From Rhodothermaceae bacterium (GTDB taxonomy: Bacteria > Bacteroidota > Rhodothermia > Rhodothermales > Rubricoccaceae), in assembly GCA_013003465.1 (NCBI GenBank), contig JABDIZ010000204.1, forward strand, positions 1-7,009: a stretch of DNA of 7,009 bases, given 5' to 3'. Every line of letters starts with the position of its first letter. Positions within the stretch are counted from its first letter, which is position 1. Of this stretch, positions 1 to 5,671 are shown piece after piece. Below the pieces are notes generated by a model. The model was not told where the DNA came from. It ran no database searches and saw nothing but the letters and a program-made list of their open reading frames with translations. A program made the position numbers and the translations under genes.

Positions 1-986
1 TGCTCCAGGCGATGGATCAGCACCTGGAGCAGGGAGGGCGCACTGTTTATATGACGTGGGATCTGCACGAGGTGCCTTCCACCGGCTTCGATGTCGTGGT
101 CGTGTTGCTAGGCGATGAATGGGGGCGCATTCCAGCGTACTGCCACGATGTCCTCGCAGTCTTCAAGACGTTTGGCGTGCAGTTCTCTCTGTCGGGTAAT
201 CCGTTGCGCAAGCCGTCGTATCTCAACACGGTCTCGCTGGTCCGCTACCTCCGCACGCAGGTGTACCGCACGCCCAGCCTGGTGCGCTATGGCGCGAGAG
301 AGACCATGCAGCAAGTCCGTTCGCGCGGTGCGGCACCCTGCCGTATTCACGCCATTCCGCTCGGGTACGCCAATCAGCGGGACTTGCCGATCAAGCCGCT
401 GAACGAGCGGGCCTACGACCTCTACTTCTCTGGGAGCATCGACAACAAGCACTATCCGGTCTGGTCGCCGCAGCGCTGGTTGCTGACGCCCAAGAGCGTC
501 TCGCGGCGTCAATTGGTGGCGCACATGGAGCAACTCCAGCAGGATCAGCCGGATCTCGTCGTCGAATTGGACATCACCTCGCGGTTCTCCTTGCGCCTCG
601 ATGGGTCGCCGGAGCGTGCGGCGCGGCGGAGCTATTCAGAGGAGTTGATGGACACTAAGATCTGTGTGGTGCCGCGCGGGACGACTGCCGAAACCTGCCG
701 ATTCTACGAGGGGCTACGCTACGGCTGCGTGATGATTACCGAGGCTTTGCCCTCCCGCTGGTTCTACGACGGGGCGCCGGTAATTCAAGTCGGCGACTGG
801 AGTGAGTTGCCGTCGCTCGTAGGGCAACTGATGAGCGATGAGGCGCTGATGGAGAAGATGCATCAGGCGAGCCTCGCATGGTGGCACGAGAAGTGTTCGG
901 AGGAGGCCGCGGGTGTCTTCATGGCCAACACTTTGAACGCGCTCAGCGACGAGACCCCCTTGTCCGAGGTGGCTGCGTCGGTATAG
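1..986 (+). CDS. Exostosin-like (GT47-type) glycosyltransferase, 5'-truncated by window
   Basis: Likely transfers a sugar from a nucleotide donor onto a growing surface glycan in the cytoplasm. The first ATG is at 12, but the frame stays open to the window edge and the residues before it (Leu-Gln-Ala) continue an amphipathic helix, so the true start is probably upstream. Numbered from that ATG, a Rossmann-like segment VVVVLLGDEW lies at 28-37, a Pro-Leu-Gly-Tyr linker at 116-119, and the exostosin-type signature at about 208-240: YSEELMDTKICVVPRG, then RFYEGLRYGCV. This is the bacterial version of the C-terminal exostosin donor-site pattern (a PRG, then R-[LF]-YE-[AG]-L-x-x-GC). No signal peptide or membrane segment is seen. 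The stop is TAG at 984-986. The following gene is convergent, so this is the last gene of its transcript. The family call is good; donor, acceptor and linkage are unknown. A generic GT1/GT4-like enzyme is the alternative. Confidence 0.8.
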   Translation, partial: LQAMDQHLEQGGRTVYMTWDLHEVPSTGFDVVVVLLGDEWGRIPAYCHDVLAVFKTFGVQFSLSGNPLRKPSYLNTVSLVRYLRTQVYRTPSLVRYGARETMQQVRSRGAAPCRIHAIPLGYANQRDLPIKPLNERAYDLYFSGSIDNKHYPVWSPQRWLLTPKSVSRRQLVAHMEQLQQDQPDLVVELDITSRFSLRLDGSPERAARRSYSEELMDTKICVVPRGTTAETCRFYEGLRYGCVMITEALPSRWFYDGAPVIQVGDWSELPSLVGQLMSDEALMEKMHQASLAWWHEKCSEEAAGVFMANTLNALSDETPLSEVAASV

Positions 987-999
987 TTTCCGGGGTCCG

Positions 1000-1014
1000 G
1001 TCTCAGACTGAGAC
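1000..1014. terminator. Short inverted repeat between convergent genes, possible weak bidirectional terminator
   Basis: GTCTCA and TGAGAC form a perfect 6-bp stem around a GAC loop. It sits in the 30-bp gap between the TAG of the glycosyltransferase and the stop of the hemolysin III gene on the other strand. The position suits termination of both transcripts. No T-run follows on either strand and the stem is short, so it does not meet the usual intrinsic-terminator pattern and may be chance. Confidence 0.2.
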
Positions 1015-1016
1015 GC

Positions 1017-1685
1017 TCAGGTGGCCCGCAAGACTTCCAGCAGCACGGCCGCGAAGTGGCACCCACTGCCCCCCAGCACGAACAAGTGCCAGACCGCGTG
1101 GCCGTATGGCATCCGTCGGTTGAGGTAGAAGACGGTCCCTACGGTGTAGAGCAGCCCCCCGCCCAACAGCCACAGCAGCGTGTCCAGCGGCAGGACCTGC
1201 CGCATCGGTCCGATGGCCACGAGCGCCAGCCAACCCATCCCCAGGTACACGAGCGTAGAGGCGAGCACGAACCGGCCGGTGAAGAACAGCTTGAACACCA
1301 CACCGATCGCCGCCAGGCCCCAGACCACGCCGAACAGAGACCAGCCCCAGCCGCCCCGCAGGTTCATGAGCAGAAACGGCGTATAGGTGCCCGCAATCAG
1401 TACATAAATGGCGCAGTGGTCGAAGATCTGAAGCCGCGCCTTCGCACCCTGGTAGGGGATGGCGTGGTAGAGCGTCGAGGCAGTGTAAAGCAGCACGAGC
1501 GAGCCGACATACACAGAGGCGCCTACGATCAGCCACGCGTCCCCGGAGAGCACCGCGAGGGTGATGAGCACCGTGCCGCCCACAGCGCTCGCCAGCACCC
1601 CGACGCCATGCGTGATCGCATTGGCGACTTCCTCGCGGAGCGTCGGTAGCGGGAAGGAGGTAGGGTGCACGTCGTGGGCACGCAT
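1017..1685 (-). CDS. trhA: Hemolysin III / TrhA (PAQR-like) seven-helix membrane protein
   Basis: Inner-membrane protein of the HlyIII/PAQR superfamily, whose bacterial members are linked to membrane-fluidity homeostasis; the hemolysin name is historical. From the ATG at 1685 it is 222 aa, the usual family length, with about seven hydrophobic helices. Family motifs are in order: EEVANAITHGVG (about 18-29), S-T-L-Y-H-A with His74, F-D-H with Asp89/His90 followed by IYVLIAGTYTPF, and near the end YGHAVWHLFVLGGS with His196 and His200. The conserved His/Asp set is the expected metal site. An open extension to a GTG at 1748 would add 21 polar residues (PHEGPETR...) that do not look like family sequence, so the ATG is preferred; neither start has a clear SD. 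It opposes the sugar genes on both sides and shares no obvious role with them, so it is probably an independent gene sitting inside the locus. Confidence 0.92.
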   Translation of the reverse strand: MRAHDVHPTSFPLPTLREEVANAITHGVGVLASAVGGTVLITLAVLSGDAWLIVGASVYVGSLVLLYTASTLYHAIPYQGAKARLQIFDHCAIYVLIAGTYTPFLLMNLRGGWGWSLFGVVWGLAAIGVVFKLFFTGRFVLASTLVYLGMGWLALVAIGPMRQVLPLDTLLWLLGGGLLYTVGTVFYLNRRMPYGHAVWHLFVLGGSGCHFAAVLLEVLRAT

Positions 1686-1943
1686 GGGCTCGTGGGTCGG
1701 GCAGTATACGGCGCAGGAGAAGCGAGTTTCAGGCCCTTCATGAGGCACGCCACCGGGCGCTCATCCGGCCTATGCCCGGCGTCCCTGCAACGGCAGTGCG
1801 ACGGCAGCCGGACCAGAACGGACCCAGGGTAGATGGGGGCGCAGGCTTTGCCAAACCAGAGCCGAACAGCATCACCCTGTATGGCCCCGACCGTCGTCCC
1901 CCCACGCTTTGCTCGGCCCTCCGTGTGCACACGGGGCGAGCGG
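1686..1943. other. Divergent intergenic region between trhA and the peptidase-like gene
   Basis: This stretch must hold the promoters of two divergent genes. I see no convincing paired -35/-10 boxes on either strand. It contains alternative start codons for both neighbours: a GTG at 1748 on the minus strand, and ATGs at 1833 and 1881 and a GTG at 1923 on the plus strand. The residues those extensions would add lack family similarity. Codon third-position GC here is only slightly lower than in the gene body, so composition does not settle the boundaries. Confidence 0.4.
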
Positions 1944-1985
1944 TTGCACCGGTGTGTGAGCGCGCTCTACCCGCTGCACCGGTGC
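1944..1985 (+). repeat. Pair of 12-bp near-identical direct repeats with palindromic core, at the 5' end of the peptidase-like gene
   Basis: The segments at 1944-1955 and 1974-1985 differ only at their first and last bases and share TGCACCGGTG; their starts are exactly 30 bp apart. The second contains a perfect 10-bp palindrome (GCACCGGTGC, 1976-1985); the first keeps the inner 8 bp CACCGGTG. In the reading frame both encode Leu-His-Arg-Cys. They may be a small coding duplication or, given the spacing of about three helical turns next to the gene start, a two-site operator. The sequence does not decide between these. Confidence 0.4.
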
Positions 1986-3230
1986 ATCACCGGCGAAGGG
2001 CTCCGTGCGACGCTCCAGGTCATCGGCCAGAAAATTCCGCTAGCCATTCGTGAGGTGCCCACCGGTACGCCCGTGCTCGACTGGGCGGTACCGAAGGAGT
2101 GGGAAATCCGCGAGGCCTGGATTGCTACCGCTGACGGAAGGCGAATCGTGGACCTGGCCGCCTCGCCGCTGCATGTCATTCAGTACAGTACACCCGTCCG
2201 TGCGCGGATGACGCTGCGCGACCTCCGGCCGTACCTCCACACGCTACCGGATCAACCCGACCTGGTCCCGTACCGCACGAGCTACTACCACGAGACGTGG
2301 GGTTTCTGCCTCGCACAGCACGTCCTGGATGACGTAGCAGAAGGCGGTGAGGATCAAGAACTACAGATCTGCATCGACAGCCGCCTATTCGAGGGGGCCT
2401 TGAGTTACGGCGAGTGCGTGATCCCGGGCGAGTCCGAAGAGGAAATCCTGTTCTCGGCGCACGCATGCCATCCAGCCCTCGCCAACGACAACGCCAGTGC
2501 GCTCGCCGTGGCGACGGCCCTCGCCCGCGACCTCTTGGATCGTCCGCGCCGCCGCTATACCTACCGTTTTCTCTTCGCCCCTGGTACCATCGGGGCGCTG
2601 ACATGGTTGGCGCAGAATCAGGACCGCCTGCATCGCATTCGGCACGGTCTCGTGCTGGCCAATCTCGGCGATGCCGGGGGCCTCACCTACAAGCAGACGC
2701 GGCGCGGCACGCTCGGCGCGCCGTTGCCCATCGACCGGGCCGTGGCGTATGCGCTCCGCGAATCGGGCGTGGTCATTCGGCCGTTCGAGCCGACCGGCTA
2801 CGACGAGCGGCAGTTCGGCAGCCCCGGCTTCGACCTGCCCGTTGGGCGGCTGACACGCACGCCGCACGGTGAGTACCCAGAGTACCACACCTCTGGCGAC
2901 ACCCCGGCCCTCCTCACGCCCGAGGCGCTCGAAGCCTCCTTCGACGCGCTCATTCGGATCGTGGACGTGCTCGAAGGCGACGCCGTCTACCGCAATACCC
3001 AGCCTTACGGCGAGCCGCAACTCGGACGGCGCGGTCTCTACCGGCCCACGGGTGGCCCCGCCGATACGCCCGCCGCCCAGCGAGCCCTGCTCTGGGTGCT
3101 CAACCTCTCCGATGGCGCCCACAGCCTCCTCGACATCGCCGAGCAGGCTGCCCTTCCCTTTGCTACTGTTCGCGCGGCTGCTGACCGGTTGCTCGACGCG
3201 GACCTCCTCACTTCCCCTTCGTTCGGATGA
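1944..3230 (+). CDS. DUF2172/DUF4910 aminopeptidase-like glycan-biosynthesis protein with C-terminal winged helix
   Basis: Member of the COG4310-type family (M28-like zinc-peptidase fold) found in polysaccharide clusters; substrate not known to me. From the TTG at 1944 it is 428 aa. In order: LYPLHRCITGEG (8-19, the conserved LYP-x-C/H-R-x-I-TG start), VPTGTPVLDWAVPKEW (38-53), the inserted PA-like DUF2172 segment with YYHETWGFC (114-122), the metal-site stretch SAHACHPALANDN (171-183; His173, His176, Asp182), LFAPGTIGALTWLA (210-223), GYDERQFGSPGFDLPVGRLTR (from 285), and PEYHTSGD (312-319; His315, Asp319). A helical region at about 380-425 fits the HTH_47 winged helix. The frame is open from an ATG at 1833, but those 37 extra residues are low-complexity and unlike the family. 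TTG 1944 puts the LYP motif at the usual distance from the start; GTG at 1923 or 1956 are alternatives. The stop overlaps the next start as ATGA (3227-3230), implying coupling. Family confident; start uncertain. Confidence 0.9.
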   Translation: MHRCVSALYPLHRCITGEGLRATLQVIGQKIPLAIREVPTGTPVLDWAVPKEWEIREAWIATADGRRIVDLAASPLHVIQYSTPVRARMTLRDLRPYLHTLPDQPDLVPYRTSYYHETWGFCLAQHVLDDVAEGGEDQELQICIDSRLFEGALSYGECVIPGESEEEILFSAHACHPALANDNASALAVATALARDLLDRPRRRYTYRFLFAPGTIGALTWLAQNQDRLHRIRHGLVLANLGDAGGLTYKQTRRGTLGAPLPIDRAVAYALRESGVVIRPFEPTGYDERQFGSPGFDLPVGRLTRTPHGEYPEYHTSGDTPALLTPEALEASFDALIRIVDVLEGDAVYRNTQPYGEPQLGRRGLYRPTGGPADTPAAQRALLWVLNLSDGAHSLLDIAEQAALPFATVRAAADRLLDADLLTSPSFG

Positions 3231-4588
3231 CCACCCTCGCTGCACCTGCGCGTTCCGTCGCGCCGTCTGCCACGAAGACCGCCCGCTACGCGCGGTCCTT
3301 TGCGCATCAGCAGCGGGCGCATCGCGTCATTCCCGGCGGGGCGCACACCTACGCCAAGGGTGACGATCAGATGCCCGAGGCCGCGCCGCTCGTCATCGCG
3401 CGAGGCCAGGGCTGCCGCGTGTGGGATCTCGACGGCCACGCGTACATCGAGTACGGGATGGGGCTGCGCGCCGTGACGCTCGGTCATGCCGAACCGCGCG
3501 TGACCGCCGTCGCAGTGCAGGCCATGCAGGGCGGGACCAATTTTACGCGCCCGGCTGCCATCGAACTCGAAGCGGCCGAACGCTTCCTTGGCCTGATCGA
3601 AGGGGCCGACATGGTCAAGTTCTGCAAGGACGGCTCAAACGCGACCACCGCGGCTGTTAAGCTCGCGCGTGCCGCGACGGGCCGCGCCAAGGTCGCCGTC
3701 TGCGCGCACCACCCATTCCTCTCGCAGGACGACTGGTTCATCGGCACCACGCCGACGGATGCGGGCATCCCCGACGCGATCAAGGATCTCACCGTGCGCT
3801 TTCCCTACGGCGACGCGGTGGCACTGGAGGTGCTCTTCGCACTGCATCCCGGCGAAATCGCCGCCGTCGTGCTGGAGCCCGTCCGCGGCGCCGAAGACGC
3901 CGGGCCGTATCTCCGCGACGTGCAGCGGCGCTGCCGCGAGCACGGTGCCGTCCTCGTCTTTGATGAGATGATCACTGGCTTCCGCTGGGACCTGCGTGGC
4001 GCGCAGCATCTCTATGGCGTCACGCCCGACCTCTCGACCTTCGGTAAGGCGCTCGCCAACGGCTTCTCTGTCTCGGCCCTCGCCGGGCGGCGCGACCTGA
4101 TGGAGCGGGGCGGACTTCGCACCGAACAAGAACGTGTCTTCCTGCTGTCGGCCACGCATGGCGCCGAGACGCATGCGCTCGCCGCTGCTGTTGAGACGAT
4201 GCGGATCTACGAAACAGAAGACGTGGTGGAGACGCTCCACCGACAGGGCGCACGGCTGCGCGAAGGCGTCGAGCAGCAGATCGATGCGCTCGGACTCCAT
4301 GAGCAGTTCGTCGTGGTCGGGCGCGACTGCAACCTCGTCTTCGCCACGCGCGATGCGGAAGGCCAAGCCTCGCAAGCCTTCCGCACACTCTTCCTCCAAG
4401 AGCTCCTCCTGCATGGCATCCTTGCGCCTTCCTTTGTCGTCTCGGCGGCACACGACAACGAGGCGATTGATCAGACGGTCGAGGCCGTCGGTAAAGCCCT
4501 GGTGGTGTACCGCCGTGCCCTCGAGAGTGGCATCGAGCGCTTCCTCCACGGGCGACCGGTGAAGCCGGTCTTTCGGAAACACTGCTGA
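3227..4588 (+). CDS. Class III PLP aminotransferase, GSA-aminomutase-like, sugar-cluster subfamily
   Basis: Fold-type I PLP enzyme (COG0001-like) of 453 aa, somewhat longer than HemL (about 425-430). Residues 35-48 read VIPGGAHTYAKGDD, followed by RVWDLDGHAYIEYGMG (64-79). The cofactor phosphate-site region is KDGSNATTAAVKLAR (134-148). The PLP-pyridine Asp is in LVFDEMITGFRW (Asp246), and the Schiff-base lysine is in TFGKALANGF (Lys274). The subfamily-like segments NFTRPAAIELEAAERF and QDDWFIGTTPTDAGIP resemble proteins that accompany DUF4910 and nucleotidyltransferase genes in glycan loci, so a role in making an amino sugar or amino substituent fits better than heme synthesis. The ATG overlaps the preceding stop by four bases and has no SD, so translation is probably coupled. 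A strong terminator follows 65 bp after the stop. Fold and catalytic class are certain; the substrate is not, and an aminomutase rather than aminotransferase reaction is possible. Confidence 0.9.
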   Translation: MTTLAAPARSVAPSATKTARYARSFAHQQRAHRVIPGGAHTYAKGDDQMPEAAPLVIARGQGCRVWDLDGHAYIEYGMGLRAVTLGHAEPRVTAVAVQAMQGGTNFTRPAAIELEAAERFLGLIEGADMVKFCKDGSNATTAAVKLARAATGRAKVAVCAHHPFLSQDDWFIGTTPTDAGIPDAIKDLTVRFPYGDAVALEVLFALHPGEIAAVVLEPVRGAEDAGPYLRDVQRRCREHGAVLVFDEMITGFRWDLRGAQHLYGVTPDLSTFGKALANGFSVSALAGRRDLMERGGLRTEQERVFLLSATHGAETHALAAAVETMRIYETEDVVETLHRQGARLREGVEQQIDALGLHEQFVVVGRDCNLVFATRDAEGQASQAFRTLFLQELLLHGILAPSFVVSAAHDNEAIDQTVEAVGKALVVYRRALESGIERFLHGRPVKPVFRKHC

Positions 4589-4598
4589 GTCACACCTA

Positions 4599-4650
4599 CT
4601 GCTGAGGAGCTCGTGGTGGACTCCTTTAGCAGTCGCCGACGCGAGTCGGC
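4599..4650 (+). ncRNA. Two tandem hairpins just upstream of an intrinsic terminator; 3' UTR structure or possible small RNA
   Basis: Hairpin A: CTGCTGAGGAG (4599-4609) pairs with CTCCTTTAGCAG (4621-4632) over 11 bp with one G-T wobble, one bulged T and an 11-nt loop. Hairpin B: GCCGAC (4635-4640) and GTCGGC (4645-4650) form a perfect 6-bp stem closed by a GCGA (GNRA-type) tetraloop. Two-nucleotide spacers separate A from B and B from the terminator stem, so 4599-4684 could fold as a compact three-stem RNA. It lies just after the aminotransferase stop. It may be a 3' UTR stabiliser, a processed 3'-end sRNA, or part of an attenuator for the downstream genes. I recognise no known RNA family. Confidence 0.4.
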
Positions 4651-4652
4651 AC

Positions 4653-4685
4653 GGGGGCGGGGCGTTTGCTCCGTCCCCACTTTTG
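4653..4685 (+). terminator. Strong rho-independent terminator after the aminotransferase gene
   Basis: GGGGGCGGGGC (4653-4663) pairs with GCTCCGTCCCC (4668-4678) over 11 bp, including two G-T wobbles, around a GTTT loop. It is followed by AC and then TTTTG. This is a classic intrinsic terminator in the plus direction. It should end the transcript of the DUF4910 and aminotransferase genes and implies that the nucleotidyltransferase gene has its own promoter or depends on readthrough. Confidence 0.8.
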
Positions 4686-4707
4686 TATCACGGAGGCTCT
4701 CGCTGAA

Positions 4708-4797
4708 ATGCACGGTAGACGCTGCCCGCGACTGAAGTCCAGACGGAGGTGTATGGCGTTGGATTTGAGCGGGCTCTGGCTGTGGCCGATACCCTGA
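4708..4797 (+). CDS. Possible 29-codon leader ORF upstream of the nucleotidyltransferase gene
   Basis: ATG at 4708 is preceded by GGAGG (4692-4696, 11-nt spacing). An in-frame second ATG at 4753 is preceded by another GGAGG (4745-4749, 3-nt spacing). The frame ends with TGA at 4795-4797, 28 nt before the next gene. The product would be Arg/Lys-rich in its first half (MHGRRCPRLKSRRR) and end LSGLWLWPIP. These are among the few SD-like motifs in the window. A short leader peptide or regulatory uORF is possible, but an ORF this short can arise by chance and nothing in it is recognisable. Confidence 0.15.
   Translation: MHGRRCPRLKSRRRCMALDLSGLWLWPIP
4765..4793 (+). promoter_or_regulatory. Weak sigma70-like promoter candidate for the nucleotidyltransferase operon
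   Basis: TTGAGC (4765-4770) and GATACC (4788-4793) are separated by 17 bp and match the consensus boxes at 4/6 and 3/6 positions. The site lies between the terminator and the ATG at 4826, where a promoter is needed. If active it would leave only a short leader and would exclude the candidate leader ORF. The lineage's sigma-factor preference is unknown, so the call is tentative. Confidence 0.2.
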
Positions 4798-4825
4798 CTC
4801 CATCTGTATCTCAACGACACGTTTC

Positions 4826-5662
4826 ATGAAGGTCGTTCTCTTCTGCGGTGGTGAAGGCATGCGGATCAAGGACCACTCCGGTCCGGTCCCCAAGCCGATG
4901 GTCCGCATCGGCTACCGGCCCATCCTCTGGCACGTGATGAAGTACTACGCCCACTACGGGCATCGCGACTTCATTCTCTGCCTCGGGCATGGCGCCGACC
5001 ACATCAAGGACTACTTCGTCCGCTACGACGAGACCGTCTCGAACGACTTCGTGCTCACGGGTGACGGGGAGGTCAACCTGCTCACCTCCGATATCCACGA
5101 TTGGCGTATCACGTTCGTAGACACGGGCCTCAACGCGAGCGTGGGCGAGCGCCTCATGGCCGTGCGCCCCTTCCTCGGCGACGATGAGGTCTTCCTCGCC
5201 AACTACGCCGACGGCGTCACCGATGCGCCGCTCGATGAGGTCATGCGCTTGCGCGAACAGACCGACCGCGCGGCCGTCTTCCTCGGCGTCCGTCCCAACT
5301 ACACCAGCCACGTCATCCAGGCCGCGCCCGATGGCTCAGTGAGCGAAATTGCGCACGTCACCGAGATGGGCCTCCGCATCAACGGCGGCTTCTTTGCGTT
5401 CCACCGCCGCGTGTTCGACTTCATGCAGCCCGGCGAGGACCTCGTCGGAGAACCCTTTCGCCGCATGATCGAGGCGAACGAACTCGGCACCTACATGCAC
5501 GAGGGCTTCTGGGCGTGCATGGACACGTTCAAAGAGAAGCGGATGCTCGAAGACATCCACAACCAGGGCGGAGCGCCGTGGGCAGTGTGGGAGCGTGAGG
5601 ACGTGTACAGCGGGGATGGACTCCTTGCCATCGCGACGCCGCAAATCGCCCAGGCCCGTTGA
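4826..5662 (+). CDS. RfbF-like sugar-phosphate nucleotidyltransferase (probable CTP-dependent)
   Basis: Cytoplasmic enzyme that would condense a sugar-1-phosphate with an NTP to give an NDP-sugar. It resembles glucose-1-phosphate cytidylyltransferase (RfbF, about 257 aa) along its length. Visible are the nucleotide-binding loop CGGEGMRI (7-14), KPMVRIGYRPILWHVMKYYAHYG with Lys23, VDTGLNASVGERL (98-110, Arg109), the metal Asp in ANYADGVTD (Asp129), INGGFF (185-190), and GFWACMDT with Asp233, ending GGAPWAVWE. Three departures stand out. The loop has Met where Thr is usual (GG-x-G-T-R). Ala replaces the Gly before the metal Asp. The Glu-Lys-Pro motif expected before NGGFF is absent (EIAHVTEMGLR instead). 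A tail of about 22 residues extends beyond RfbF. The start is fixed by the MKVVLFCGG N-terminus although no SD is seen. It begins a tight run with the deacetylase gene 9 nt downstream. The substrate may not be glucose-1-phosphate, so rfbF is not assigned. Confidence 0.88.
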   Translation: MKVVLFCGGEGMRIKDHSGPVPKPMVRIGYRPILWHVMKYYAHYGHRDFILCLGHGADHIKDYFVRYDETVSNDFVLTGDGEVNLLTSDIHDWRITFVDTGLNASVGERLMAVRPFLGDDEVFLANYADGVTDAPLDEVMRLREQTDRAAVFLGVRPNYTSHVIQAAPDGSVSEIAHVTEMGLRINGGFFAFHRRVFDFMQPGEDLVGEPFRRMIEANELGTYMHEGFWACMDTFKEKRMLEDIHNQGGAPWAVWEREDVYSGDGLLAIATPQIAQAR

Positions 5663-5671
5663 CGAACGCCC

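Noticed and set aside
1056..1649. Open frame on the plus strand (197 codons) across the hemolysin III gene
   Set aside because: The minus-strand frame encodes a full set of HlyIII motifs; this one gives a low-complexity Gln/Arg/Glu-rich translation typical of the antisense of a membrane protein.
1848..1885. TTGCCA with a downstream TGTATG/TATGGC as a promoter for the DUF4910 gene
   Set aside because: The spacing is 24-26 bp, too long for a sigma70-type promoter, and the -10 match is poor.
2385..3245. Long open frame on the minus strand (286 codons) opposite the DUF4910 gene
   Set aside because: It mirrors a gene with clear family motifs on the plus strand. GC-rich codon use keeps antisense frames open, and the translation has no recognisable domain.
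3635..4582. Long open frame on the minus strand (315 codons) opposite the aminotransferase gene
   Set aside because: Antisense shadow of a well-supported PLP enzyme; charge-rich translation without motifs.
4635..4663. Resemblance of the GAGTCGGC hairpin to the 3' end of a Cas9 tracrRNA
   Set aside because: Only a short GC-rich stem is shared. There are no CRISPR repeats, anti-repeat or cas genes in the window.
4589..4825. Search for an ops/JUMPstart element (RfaH recruitment) ahead of the polysaccharide genes
   Set aside because: No GGCGGTAGCGTG-like sequence is visible in this interval.
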